From the NCBI RefSeq assembly GCF_003182135.1, contig NZ_QGTL01000003.1, positions 62,001-126,000 of the forward strand: a stretch of 64,000 bases of DNA, written 5' to 3'. Each line of letters begins with the position of its first letter. The stretch's first letter is position 1. A model generated the notes under the pieces. The model did no database searches. It worked only from the letters and a program-made list of their open reading frames with translations, and had not been told where the DNA came from. Both the position numbers and the translations under genes were made by a program. Shown here in pieces: positions 1-8,198 of the stretch. This DNA comes from Nocardia neocaledoniensis (GTDB lineage Bacteria > Actinomycetota > Actinomycetes > Mycobacteriales > Mycobacteriaceae).

Positions 1-53
1 CCATTGACTTCATTGACCTCAATACTAGCGCGAGGCGGTCCCGCGGCAACGCG

Positions 54-91
54 AAGGGCCCTTGCTGTTCCAGAGAACGGCAAGGGCCCTT
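54..91. terminator. Hairpin terminator downstream of pntB
   Basis: Perfect 12-bp inverted repeat (AAGGGCCCTTGC at 54-65, GCAAGGGCCCTT at 80-91) with a 14-base loop, starting 12 bases after the pntB stop. The short T run lies on the plus-strand side, so it may also stop transcription arriving from the left. In bases 1-53 I see only a tandem CATTGAC repeat (2-8, 11-17) with no gene. Confidence 0.65.
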
Positions 92-103
92 TTGGGTGCG
101 TGC

Positions 104-1546
104 TTACAGCGCCTTCAGTTCCTCGGTGACCGCGCCGACGGACTTCTTGGCGTCGCCGAACAGCATGGAGGTGTGGTCGGCGTAGAACAGCGGGTTGTCG
201 ATGCCGGCGAAGCCGGAGTTCATCGAACGCTTCAGGACGATGACGCTCTTGGCCTGGTCGACGTTGAGGACCGGCATGCCGTAGATCGGGGACGAGGAGT
301 CCTCGCGGGCGGCCGGGTTGGTGACGTCGTTGGCGCCGATCACCAGCACCACGTCGGTGCGGTTGAACTCGCCGTTGATGTCGTCCATTTCCTTCATTGC
401 GTCGTAGGAGACCTCGGCCTCGGCCAGCAGCACGTTCATGTGACCGGGCATGCGACCGGCGACCGGGTGGATCGCGTACTTGACCTCGACACCCTTGCCC
501 TCGAGCAGGGACGCCATCTCCTTGACCGCGTGCTGGGCCTGCGCGACGGCCATGCCGTAGCCGGGCACCACGATGACCTGGTTGGCGTAGGCCATCTGGA
601 TCGCGGCGTCGGCCGCCGAGGTCGCCTTGGCCTGCTTGTTCTCGCCACCGGCGCCGCCACCGGCCGCACCGCCGCCGCCACCGAAACCACCGGCGACGAT
701 GGCCGGGATGGAGCGGTTCATGGCCTTGGCCATCAGGTTGGTCAGGATGGTGCCGGACGCGCCGACGATCATGCCCGCCACGATCATCGCGGTGTTGTTC
801 AGCGCCAGACCCGCGGCCGCGGCCGACAGACCCGTGAGGGCGTTGAGCAGCGAGATGACGACCGGCATGTCCGCGCCGCCGATGGGCAGCACGACCATCA
901 GGCCGAGCACACCGGCCAGCACCAGCAGCCCGATCATCCACAGCTGCGAGACGCCACCGTTGTCGGCGCCGAGGCCGATCACCACGGCGCACACGATCGC
1001 GCCGACGAGCAGCAGCAGGTTCAGCGGCTGCTGCAGCTTGCCGATGCCGATCGGCTTGCCGGACAGGATCTCCTGCAGCTTGGCGAAGGCGATGATCGAG
1101 CCCCAGAACGAGACCGAACCGATCACCGCGGCGAACAGCGAGCCGATGATGATGTGGATGTTGGGCTCGTCGTGCAGCGCGGAGAAGCCCGAGCTGTCGA
1201 TGAACTCGGCCCACGCGATCAACGCGACGGTGCCACCACCGACACCGTTGAACGCCGCGACCAGCTGCGGCATCTCGGTCATCTTGGTGCGCACGGCGGG
1301 CGGAACACCCAGTGCCACACCGACGACCAGGCCGGCGCCGATCAGGATCCAGTTGATCATGTCCGCGTGCCGCACCGAGATCAGCGTGGCGATCACGGCG
1401 ATGGCCATGCCGACCGCGGCGATCTGGTTGCCGCGCACGGCGGTCTTGGGACCGGTCAGGCCCATCAGGCCGTAGATGAACATGGAGAAGGCCACGATGT
1501 AGAGGCCGTTGACCAGGTAGGTCATGTTGTCGACTGCGTGCATCAC
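104..1546 (-). CDS. pntB: NAD(P) transhydrogenase, subunit beta (PntB)
   Basis: Membrane subunit of the proton-translocating transhydrogenase, which uses the proton gradient to drive hydride transfer from NADH to NADP+. The first ~280 residues are a run of hydrophobic helices; a Gly/Ala-rich linker (about 285-305) leads to the NADP-binding domain III with the GYGMAVAQAQ motif (about 325-335) and the later GANDVTNP motif. Its 480 residues are normal for the family. The start is GTG at 1546 or the adjacent ATG at 1543; the ATG overlaps the pntAb stop as TGATG, indicating translational coupling. Third gene of a pntAa-pntAb-pntB operon, the split-alpha arrangement usual in actinobacteria. Confidence 0.95.
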   Translation of the reverse strand: MMHAVDNMTYLVNGLYIVAFSMFIYGLMGLTGPKTAVRGNQIAAVGMAIAVIATLISVRHADMINWILIGAGLVVGVALGVPPAVRTKMTEMPQLVAAFNGVGGGTVALIAWAEFIDSSGFSALHDEPNIHIIIGSLFAAVIGSVSFWGSIIAFAKLQEILSGKPIGIGKLQQPLNLLLLVGAIVCAVVIGLGADNGGVSQLWMIGLLVLAGVLGLMVVLPIGGADMPVVISLLNALTGLSAAAAGLALNNTAMIVAGMIVGASGTILTNLMAKAMNRSIPAIVAGGFGGGGGAAGGGAGGENKQAKATSAADAAIQMAYANQVIVVPGYGMAVAQAQHAVKEMASLLEGKGVEVKYAIHPVAGRMPGHMNVLLAEAEVSYDAMKEMDDINGEFNRTDVVLVIGANDVTNPAAREDSSSPIYGMPVLNVDQAKSVIVLKRSMNSGFAGIDNPLFYADHTSMLFGDAKKSVGAVTEELKAL

Positions 1547-1845
1547 TCGGCCGCCTTCTTCTTACCCTTGAACATGCCGAGCATGCGGTCGGTGACCACG
1601 AAGCCACCGATGACGTTCAGCGTTCCGAACACCACGGCGACGAACAGGATCACCTGCACCAGCAGCGACGGGTCCTTGACATTGCCCAGCGTCACCAGCG
1701 CACCGAGCACCACGATGCCGTGGATGGCGTTGGTGCCCGACATCAGCGGGGTGTGCAGGGTGTTGGGCACCTTGGAGATGACGGCGAATCCGACGAAGCC
1801 GGACAGCACGAGAATCGCGATATTGGCGAGAAGTTCGGTGTACAT
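1543..1845 (-). CDS. pntAb: NAD(P) transhydrogenase, alpha subunit membrane part (PntAb)
   Basis: Small 100-residue hydrophobic protein with about three membrane segments (residues ~5-20, ~37-58, ~62-85) and a lysine-rich C-terminus (GKKKAAE). It supplies the part of the alpha subunit that joins PntB in the proton channel. The ATG at 1845 overlaps the pntAa stop by one base (TGATG) and its own stop overlaps the pntB start, so the three cistrons look coupled. In E. coli this segment is fused to PntAa. Confidence 0.93.
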   Translation of the reverse strand: MYTELLANIAILVLSGFVGFAVISKVPNTLHTPLMSGTNAIHGIVVLGALVTLGNVKDPSLLVQVILFVAVVFGTLNVIGGFVVTDRMLGMFKGKKKAAE

Positions 1846-2963
1846 CAGGCTTCCACCTCACGGGTGACACAGGAATCGGCCAGCACCTGATCACTGAAAT
1901 CGGGCGCGAGCTTGCCGTCGACCAGCATCAGTTCCAGCAGCGCGGCGATGTTCTTGGAGTACAGCTCCGAGGCGTGCTCGGGCATGGTGGCCGGCAGGTT
2001 CAGCGGCGAGGCGATGGTCACCTCGTGCTTGACGACGACCTCGCCGGGCTCGGTGAGTTCGCAGTTGCCGCCGGTCTCCCCGGCCAGGTCGACGATCACG
2101 CTGCCGGGCTTCATGCCCTCCACGGCGGCGGCGGTGACCAGGCGCGGCGCGGGACGGCCGGGCACCAGCGCGGTGGTGATCACCACGTCGAAGCCCTTGA
2201 TCGCGTCCTCGAGCGCCTGCTGCTGCTTGGCCTTCTCCTCCTCGGTGAGTTCGCGGGCGTACCCGCCCTCACCGGCGGCGTCGATGCCGAGGTCGAGCCA
2301 CTGGGCGCCGACCGAACGCACCTGGTCGGCGACCTCGGGACGCACGTCGTAGCCGGTGGTGCGGCCGCCGAGCCGCTTGGCCGTGGCCAGCGCCTGCAGA
2401 CCGGCCACGCCGACGCCGAGCACCAGCACCGTCGCCGGCTTCACGGTGCCCGCCGCGGTGGTGAGCATCGGGAAGAACCGGGTCGATTCCGACGCGGCGA
2501 GCAGCACGGCCTTGTAGCCGGCCACGTTCGCCTGCGAGGACAGCGCGTCCATCACCTGCGCGCGCGAGATGCGCGGAATCGCTTCCACCGCGAAGGCCTG
2601 CACGCCGGCGGACTTCAGCGCGCCGATCTGGTTGTCGGCGTTGCGCGGTGCCAGGAACCCGATCAGCGTCTGCCCGGAGGACAGCTTGGCCACCTCGGCA
2701 TCGCTGGGCGGTGCCACCTTCACGACGACCTCGGCGGACCACGGGTCACCGATGGTCGCGCCCGCCTCCACATAGGCGGCGTCGGGAATGAGCGCGCCGA
2801 GGCCCGCCCCGGCTTCCACGACCACCTCGACGCCCTGCTTGGTCAGGGCGGGGATGATCTTGGGCACCAGAGCGACCCGCCGCTCACCCGCGCCGGACTC
2901 GCGAACGACTCCGACACGCGCGCCGCGCGGCGAACCCTCGCCAACGTTTTGCGTTGTCTCCAC
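1845..2963 (-). CDS. pntAa: NAD(P) transhydrogenase, alpha subunit NAD-binding part (PntAa)
   Basis: Soluble NAD(H)-binding domain I of the transhydrogenase, 372 residues, of the alanine dehydrogenase/PntA family. The N-terminal half carries the family signature (GVVRESGAGERRVALVP); a Rossmann loop (VLVLGVGVAGLQALATAKRLG, quoted in part) falls near residues 178-198. The start is GTG at 2963, preceded by a GGAAG ribosome site about 8 bases upstream. First gene of the operon; its upstream region holds a strong palindrome at 3011-3044, a candidate operator. Confidence 0.94.
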   Translation of the reverse strand: METTQNVGEGSPRGARVGVVRESGAGERRVALVPKIIPALTKQGVEVVVEAGAGLGALIPDAAYVEAGATIGDPWSAEVVVKVAPPSDAEVAKLSSGQTLIGFLAPRNADNQIGALKSAGVQAFAVEAIPRISRAQVMDALSSQANVAGYKAVLLAASESTRFFPMLTTAAGTVKPATVLVLGVGVAGLQALATAKRLGGRTTGYDVRPEVADQVRSVGAQWLDLGIDAAGEGGYARELTEEEKAKQQQALEDAIKGFDVVITTALVPGRPAPRLVTAAAVEGMKPGSVIVDLAGETGGNCELTEPGEVVVKHEVTIASPLNLPATMPEHASELYSKNIAALLELMLVDGKLAPDFSDQVLADSCVTREVEA

Positions 2964-3338
2964 TAGTCAGACTTCCTTTTCGTGCTGGCTTCGAGCCTGG
3001 GAACAACGGGTCAGCCGACATTACTTACGAGTAAGTTCGGCTGAAATCCTCGCAACTGTACTCGGCTCGCGGTGAGCCTAGCCGAGATGCCCGTCACAGC
3101 GGAGTGCTGGACAGCGGAACCCCGAATCGGACAGAGCCGACCTGTTTCGCCAAGTTGACGCCCCTTCTTGCCGTCGGACGCGGGTCCGCGTCCATGATCA
3201 GATTCGTCGCCGCAGGTAGGGCCGGACAAGAACGCACACCGTGGTGGGCTACTTACCTCCGGGTCCGAATCCTGGTCGAACGACCGGGTAACCGGCCGGA
3301 CGTGACGCGCGTCATGCCCACACCGTAGGGTCGAGGCT
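2964..3338. promoter_or_regulatory. Divergent intergenic region between pntAa and the HIT gene, with palindrome 3011-3044
   Basis: No convincing gene. It contains a two-part inverted repeat: TCAGCCGA (3011-3018) with TCGGCTGA (3037-3044), enclosing ACTTACGAGTAAGT (3023-3036), itself a palindrome. It lies about 50 bases upstream of the pntAa start and is either a TetR-type operator or a leader hairpin. At the other end TAGGGT (3326-3331) sits 7 bases before the HIT GTG, a leaderless-type -10 box. Confidence 0.6.
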
Positions 3339-3785
3339 GTGAACGACTGCGTCTTCTGCCGGATCGTGGCGGGTACCGCGCCGGCGACCAAGGTCTTCGA
3401 GGACGACGCGGTCTGCGCCTTCCTCGACATCCGGCCGATCACCCGCGGGCACACGCTCGTCGTCCCCAAGCAGCACGCCACCGAGCTCGACGATCTCGAT
3501 CCCGATCTCGGCGCGCAGGTCTTCCGCACCGGCCATCGGCTCGCGCGCGCCCTGCGCCGCGGCGGCCTGGCCAGTGACGGCGCCAATCTCGTGCTCAACG
3601 ACGGCACCGCCGCCTTCCAGACCGTCGGCCATGTGCACCTGCACGTGGTGCCGCGCAGACACGGTGACAAACTCAGCTTCGCGAAAGGCTTCCTGTTGCG
3701 GCGTCCGCACGACACCGAGTCGACCGCGGCAGCGATCCGCGCCGGACTCACCGCGCTGGCCCGAGCAGAAGGAGCACAGGGATGA
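3339..3785 (+). CDS. HIT family nucleotide-binding hydrolase
   Basis: Histidine-triad protein of 148 residues. The triad is HVHLHVV at residues 98-104. CxxC at 4-7 (CVFC) with later histidines is the usual HIT zinc site. Members hydrolyse nucleotidyl phosphoramidates or dinucleoside polyphosphates; the substrate cannot be read from sequence. The start is GTG at 3339, 7 bases after a TAGGGT box, consistent with a leaderless mRNA. Its stop overlaps the next start (ATGA), making it the first gene of a three-gene overlapping operon. Confidence 0.93.
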   Translation: MNDCVFCRIVAGTAPATKVFEDDAVCAFLDIRPITRGHTLVVPKQHATELDDLDPDLGAQVFRTGHRLARALRRGGLASDGANLVLNDGTAAFQTVGHVHLHVVPRRHGDKLSFAKGFLLRRPHDTESTAAAIRAGLTALARAEGAQG

Positions 3786-4624
3786 CCGAACGCACACCCG
3801 ACCGCGAGCAGCTCACCGATCTGCTCGCACAGCAGTGGGAGGCCATCGGCAACCTGGTCGCCGATCTGGACGAGAACGCTTGGCGCAGGCCCTCGCCGCT
3901 GCCGGGATGGACACTGTTCGACGTGGTCGCGCACGTGGTCGGCACCGAGTCCTGGCTGCTCGGCGAGACCCCGCCGCCGCATGATCCGTTGCGGCCCAAG
4001 ACCGATGTGCGCACCCTGCCGCACGTGCGCAACGAGGTCGCTGTGCTCAACGAGATCTGGGTCGACCGGCTGCGCCCGCTCTCGGGCAAGCGGCTGCTCG
4101 CCCTGTTCGACGAGGTGACCGATCGCCGGCGGGCGGCGCTGGCCGCCATGGACGAGCAGGCCTGGCGGACGCCGACGGTGTCGCCGGTCGGGCAGGTGCC
4201 CTACGGGCGGTTCATGCGGGTGCGGCTGTTCGACTGCTGGATGCACGAACTCGATCTCGCCGACGGGATCGGCCGCGCCGTCGCCGAGGGTGGCGAGCGC
4301 GCCGAGATCGCCTACACCGAACTCACCATGGGCCTCGGCCGTCCGCTGGTGAAGGGCGCCAAGGCGCCGGAGGGGTCGCGGGTCACCATCGAGCTCACCG
4401 GCGCGGTGCCGAGGCGGATCAACCTGGCGGTGATCGACGGGCGCGGCGCGGTCCTCGACGAGGCCGACGGAGAGCCCACCGCGACGATCGGCCTGGACTC
4501 CGGGCTGTTCGCGCGGCTGCGCGGCGGCCGGACCACCGCCGACGCGCACCGCGACCAGATCACCCTCGACGGCGACACCGCCCTCGGCGAGCGCCTGGTG
4601 CGGAATCTGGCCTTCACCATCTGA
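3782..4624 (+). CDS. Maleylpyruvate isomerase-like, mycothiol-dependent enzyme family protein (DinB fold)
   Basis: 280 residues. The N-terminal ~160 residues have the helical DinB/MDMPI pattern, with WTLFDVVAHVVG near residues 41-52 supplying the conserved histidine of the metal site. The C-terminal part (about 175-275) resembles the SCP2-like domain often attached to this family. Members of this group use mycothiol in place of glutathione, in agreement with an actinomycete; the actual substrate is unknown. It overlaps the HIT gene by 4 bases (ATGA) and the peptidase E gene by 1 base (TGATG). Confidence 0.8.
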   Translation: MTERTPDREQLTDLLAQQWEAIGNLVADLDENAWRRPSPLPGWTLFDVVAHVVGTESWLLGETPPPHDPLRPKTDVRTLPHVRNEVAVLNEIWVDRLRPLSGKRLLALFDEVTDRRRAALAAMDEQAWRTPTVSPVGQVPYGRFMRVRLFDCWMHELDLADGIGRAVAEGGERAEIAYTELTMGLGRPLVKGAKAPEGSRVTIELTGAVPRRINLAVIDGRGAVLDEADGEPTATIGLDSGLFARLRGGRTTADAHRDQITLDGDTALGERLVRNLAFTI

Positions 4625-5295
4625 TGCGCCTGTTCCTGGCGTCGTACCGCTTCGGGGCGTTCGCCGACCGGTTCGCCGAGCTGGTCGGCCCGGCCGCGCG
4701 GATCGCGGTGATCCCCAACGCCTGCGACGCGTGGCCCGATGCGTGGTCGGCCGCGGTCACCAGCGATGTGACTCCGCTGCGGCAGCGGGGCTACGCGCCG
4801 GAGGTGGTCGACCTGCGCGACTACGCCGGGCAGCCGGGTCAGCTGGAGCGACGGCTGCGCGAGTTCGGCGCCGTGTGGGTGCGCGGCGGCAACACCTTCG
4901 TCCTGCGGGCCCAATTCGCCCGCAGCGGAGCCGATTCCGTCCTGCCCGCCCTGCTGCGCGAGGACGCGCTGGCCTACGCGGGCTACTCCGCGGGCGCCTG
5001 CCTGCTGGCGCCCTCGCTGCGCGGCCTGGAGACGATGGACGATCCGGCCGAGGTCCTGCCCGCCACCGGCGTCGAAGCACGCTGGGACGGACTGGGATTG
5101 GTGGAACGCCGCTTCGTCGTGCATCTCGACTCCGCCACCGATCCCGACGGGGAGGCGCCGCGGCTGCTCGCCCGGTACCGGGACGAGGGGGTCGCGCACT
5201 GGGCGCTCACCGATGACGATGTCGTCGTGGTCGCGGACGGGCGCACCGAGGTGCTGCGCGGCGGGTCAGCGGTCGACGGCGACCGGATCCGCTGA
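4624..5295 (+). CDS. Peptidase E-like protein (family S51)
   Basis: 223 residues of the PepE/cyanophycinase-like class I amidotransferase fold. WVRGGNTF at 85-92 and YAGYSAGACLLAP at 118-130 are family hallmarks; Ser122 in YSAGA is the predicted nucleophile, with His167 (FVVHLDS) downstream. PepE cleaves N-terminal aspartyl dipeptides. The start ATG overlaps the preceding stop (TGATG). The 3' end runs 30 bases into the convergent GtrA gene. Confidence 0.87.
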   Translation: MRLFLASYRFGAFADRFAELVGPAARIAVIPNACDAWPDAWSAAVTSDVTPLRQRGYAPEVVDLRDYAGQPGQLERRLREFGAVWVRGGNTFVLRAQFARSGADSVLPALLREDALAYAGYSAGACLLAPSLRGLETMDDPAEVLPATGVEARWDGLGLVERRFVVHLDSATDPDGEAPRLLARYRDEGVAHWALTDDDVVVVADGRTEVLRGGSAVDGDRIR

Positions 5296-5769
5296 TCGCT
5301 TGCGCCGGAACACGATCCAGCGCATCGCCGAATACATGTACACCGCCTCGCAGGCGCCCGCGAGCAGCCTCGCGACGTGGTACTCCACCCCCAACGCCAC
5401 CAGACCGGATCCGACGCCGAGGATGAACGCCAGATAATTCACCAGCACCACCACCGCGTACACCACGGCCTGCTTGCCCATCGGGGCATGGGAGTGGAAG
5501 TTGAAGGTGCGGTTGAGCAGGAAGGCCAGGCCGAACGCGGCGATGTAGGCCAGCGAGATCGACAGCGACACCGGCAGGTCGAGCCCGTCGTGCAGCAGGG
5601 TCAGCAGCAGCAGGTCGACGCCGAAGGTGAAGCTGTTGATGAGCGCGAAGCCGAGCAGGGTCGGGGGGACGATCCGGTCCAGCCCGAACGGCAGCCGGGC
5701 GACGACCGCCTCGCACCAGCGGGTGAACCGGTCGGCGATCGAGTCGGTGACACCCGCGTGCTGCTCCAC
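5266..5769 (-). CDS. GtrA family membrane protein (first of two in the window)
   Basis: 167 residues with four hydrophobic segments (about 36-58, 68-88, 103-122, 125-145) and the GtrA-type FLLNRTFNFH motif after helix 2 and RWIVFRRKR near the end. GtrA proteins are thought to move polyprenyl-linked sugars or act in cell-wall glycan assembly. Only weakly similar to the second GtrA protein (27102-27650), so not a recent duplicate. The gene overlaps the peptidase E 3' end by 30 bases in convergent orientation. Confidence 0.85.
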   Translation of the reverse strand: MEQHAGVTDSIADRFTRWCEAVVARLPFGLDRIVPPTLLGFALINSFTFGVDLLLLTLLHDGLDLPVSLSISLAYIAAFGLAFLLNRTFNFHSHAPMGKQAVVYAVVVLVNYLAFILGVGSGLVALGVEYHVARLLAGACEAVYMYSAMRWIVFRRKRSADPVAVDR

Positions 5770-5828
5770 GCGGCCCAGCCTGCCAGCGCCAGGTGACGCC
5801 AGGGTGAGCTGAAGGCGAACGGCGGCCG

Positions 5829-5854
5829 CTGCGCCGCGGCGTTCAGCGGCGCAG
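5829..5854 (-). terminator. Possible hairpin at the end of the small unknown gene
   Basis: CTGCGCCGC (5829-5837) and GCGGCGCAG (5846-5854) form a 9-bp stem overlapping the stop codon of the upstream minus-strand gene. There is no T run, so termination is uncertain. Confidence 0.35.
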
Positions 5855-6181
5855 GGCGATGGCCCGCGCTCGCGCCGATTCGCCGCCGGGCGCCGGACGC
5901 TGATCCAGCGTCGCCCAGACGCTCAGGCACCGGCGGCGGGTGAACTCGTCGGCCTCGGTGAGCAGGGCGTCCCGCAGCAGGGTGGGGTCGGCCGTCCACT
6001 CCGCGGCGATGTCGGCCAGCGCGCGGACACCGAACATGCCGGTCGCTTCCAGCGCCGACAGCCACTGCTCGTGCTCGCCCGCGCGGACGAGGCGCATCGC
6101 GTCGGGATCGATGCCCGCGTCGGCGTACTCGGCGGCCAGCAGGGCGGCCACCAGCTCGCTTCGGTCCTGCGGTTCCATCAT
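5843..6181 (-). CDS. Small conserved-looking protein of unknown function
   Basis: Read from ATG 6181 (or ATG 6178) this frame gives 112 residues, mostly helical and rich in Ala, Leu and Glu, with no membrane segment or recognisable motif. Real-gene evidence: a GGGAGG ribosome site 8-9 bases before the start, actinobacterial codon use (GC-rich third positions) and placement in an otherwise empty stretch. The open frame continues upstream without a supported start. I do not recognise the family. Confidence 0.6.
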   Translation of the reverse strand: MMEPQDRSELVAALLAAEYADAGIDPDAMRLVRAGEHEQWLSALEATGMFGVRALADIAAEWTADPTLLRDALLTEADEFTRRRCLSVWATLDQRPAPGGESARARAIALRR

Positions 6182-6502
6182 CTTCCGGCCCTCCCGGCGA
6201 CAGACGGTGCGACGCGACGTCTCGGAAGAACGCACTGCGCTGAGCGGCACACCGTGGAGCGGAACTCGAAACACGCCGGGTGCCCGGCGGCGAACCGCGG
6301 TCGACACACCCGTTACGAGCATTGTGACGGGTTGGACGCCGTATACACCAACCCGGCGCGCTGGATCACAATTCGCCACCATCGGGCATGGTGACCAGCA
6401 CACACCGGGCAGCCGAGCTGGACGGCCGACCATCGGAGTGTCGTCCGCGGCGAAAATCCTTTGTACCCACGACCGGGAGCCCGACCGGGTTAGCGTTGAC
6501 GG
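6182..6502. promoter_or_regulatory. Divergent promoter region upstream of the FAD-linked oxidase
   Basis: 321 bases without a gene. It contains an inverted repeat CGGGTTGG (6328-6335) / CCAACCCG (6348-6355) around a 12-base spacer, a plausible operator. TAGCGT at 6491-6496 lies 6 bases before the GTG at 6503, a leaderless-type promoter. Confidence 0.5.
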
Positions 6503-7876
6503 GTGGACGAGAGCAGGGTTGACCTCGATGCGCTGATTTCCACGGTGTCGGCGGGAGCGGTGGTCGTCGACCCCGATCTGCTGGCCGGCTATCGCCAGGA
6601 CTGGGCGCGTGATCCCGACGCGGGCACACCGATCGCGGTCGTGCGGGCGCGCGACACCGCGGACGTGTCGGCCACGCTGCGCTGGGCGCACGAACGCCGC
6701 GTGCCGGTGGTGCCGCGCGGCGCGGGCTCGGGCCTGTCCGGCGGCGCGACCGCGGTGGACGGCGGGATCGTGCTCAGCACCGAGCTGATGCGCGAGATCC
6801 GGGTCGACGCGGTCACCCGGACGGCCGTGGTCCAGCCCGGACTGCTCAACGCCGAGGTGAAGCGGGCCGTGGCCGCCGAGGGCCTCTGGTACCCGCCGGA
6901 CCCCTCCTCGTTCGAGATGTGCTCGATCGGCGGCAACGCGGCGACCAACGCGGGCGGGCTGTGCTGCGTGAAGTACGGCGTCACCACCGATTACGTGCTG
7001 GGCATGGAGGTGGTGCTGGCCGACGGGACCGCGGTGCGGCTCGGCGGACCGCGCCTGAAGGATTCGGCCGGGCTCTCGCTGACCAAACTGTTCGTCGGCA
7101 GCGAGGGCACGCTCGGGGTGATCACCGAGCTCACGCTGCGGTTGCTGCCCGCCCAGCCGCCGCAGGCGACGGTGGTCGCGAGCTTCGGCACGCTGACCGC
7201 CGCCACCGACGCGATCCTGGCCATCACCTCGGCGCTGCGGCCCGCGATGCTCGAGTTCATGGACACGGTCGCGATCAACGCCGTGGAGGACGAGATGCGG
7301 ATGGGCCTGGACCGCACCGCGGCCGCGCTGCTCGTCGCCCGGTCCGACGCACCGGGCGAGTACGCCGCCCACGAAGCGCGCACCATCGTGTCGCTGTGCG
7401 AGAAGGCCGGAGCGACAGAGGTTTTCGACACCGAGGACGCCGCCGAAGGGGAAGCGTTCACGGCCGCACGGCGATTCGCGATCCCGGCGGTGGAACGGAT
7501 CGGGCCGCTGCTGCTCGAGGACGTCGGCGTGCCGCTGCCCCGGCTCGGGGACCTCATCACCGGCGTCGCCGCCATCGGGGAACGCCACGACGTGCTGGTG
7601 TCAGTGATCGCGCACGCCGGCGACGGCAACACCCACCCGCTGATCGTGCACGACCCGACCGACCCCGACAACACCGCCCGCGCGCACCGCGCCTTCGGCG
7701 AGATCATGGACCTGGCCATCGCCCTCGGCGGCACCATCACCGGCGAACACGGCGTCGGCCGGTTGAAGAAGGCGTGGCTGCCCGATCAGGTCGGGCCCGA
7801 GGTGATGGCGCTGACCCGTCGCATCAAGGACGCGCTCGACCCCGAGGGCATCCTCAACCCCGGCGCGGTCCTCTAG
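6503..7876 (+). CDS. FAD-linked oxidase (GlcD / D-2-hydroxyacid dehydrogenase family)
   Basis: 457 residues. The N-terminal PCMH-type FAD domain includes PRGAGSGLSGGA (about 71-82) and the GGNAATNAGG segment; the C-terminal FAD-oxidase domain has HAGDGNTHPLI and GEHGVGRLKKAWL, as in glycolate oxidase GlcD and D-lactate dehydrogenases. The expected reaction is oxidation of a D-2-hydroxyacid with electrons passed to a quinone or flavoprotein. No GlcE/GlcF partner lies beside it, so a single-subunit D-lactate-type enzyme is more likely. GTG start, leaderless-type promoter. Confidence 0.9.
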   Translation: MDESRVDLDALISTVSAGAVVVDPDLLAGYRQDWARDPDAGTPIAVVRARDTADVSATLRWAHERRVPVVPRGAGSGLSGGATAVDGGIVLSTELMREIRVDAVTRTAVVQPGLLNAEVKRAVAAEGLWYPPDPSSFEMCSIGGNAATNAGGLCCVKYGVTTDYVLGMEVVLADGTAVRLGGPRLKDSAGLSLTKLFVGSEGTLGVITELTLRLLPAQPPQATVVASFGTLTAATDAILAITSALRPAMLEFMDTVAINAVEDEMRMGLDRTAAALLVARSDAPGEYAAHEARTIVSLCEKAGATEVFDTEDAAEGEAFTAARRFAIPAVERIGPLLLEDVGVPLPRLGDLITGVAAIGERHDVLVSVIAHAGDGNTHPLIVHDPTDPDNTARAHRAFGEIMDLAIALGGTITGEHGVGRLKKAWLPDQVGPEVMALTRRIKDALDPEGILNPGAVL

Positions 7877-7913
7877 CGGAACAACCGGCCGAGCGGCCGG
7901 GTTAGCATCCGGT

Positions 7914-8198
7914 ATGACCACCAGGCTGGAGCACAACGTCGCCGACACGCGCTACGAGATCTACCACGACGACGTCCTCGCGGGCTACGCCGACTACGCC
8001 GAACGCGAGGACACCAAGGTCCGCGACTTCCACCACACCATGACCTTCCCCGAGTACCGCGGCCGCGGTGTGGCCGCCGACGTGGTGAAATTCGGCCTCG
8101 ACGACTCCCGCGCCAACGGCTACCAGGTCGTCCCCACCTGCTGGTACGTCGAGAAGTACATCGCCGAACACCGCGAGTACGCCGACCTGGTGGCCTAG
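7914..8198 (+). CDS. Small GNAT-like N-acetyltransferase
   Basis: 94 residues, the short YjdJ-type GNAT fold. YRGRGVAADVVKFGLDDS (about 44-61) carries the RGRG acetyl-CoA loop, and CWYVEKYIAEHREY near the end is the family's C-terminal helix. Substrate unknown. TAGCAT (7903-7908) is 5 bases before the ATG. Its TAG stop and the TAG stop of the convergent NRPS gene share the palindrome CTAG at 8195-8198. Confidence 0.85.
   Translation: MTTRLEHNVADTRYEIYHDDVLAGYADYAEREDTKVRDFHHTMTFPEYRGRGVAADVVKFGLDDSRANGYQVVPTCWYVEKYIAEHREYADLVA

Noticed and set aside
2..17. Tandem CATTGAC repeat at the left edge
   Set aside because: Too little flanking sequence to tell an operator from chance.
3104..3328. 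A 74-residue plus-strand open frame between pntAa and the HIT gene
   Set aside because: No ribosome site, no motif, and it covers the palindrome-to-promoter region.
6182..7588. Upstream extension of the small protein ending at 5843 into a 581-residue protein
   Set aside because: The extension is antisense to the FAD oxidase and crosses an intergenic region; a ribosome site supports ATG 6181 instead.
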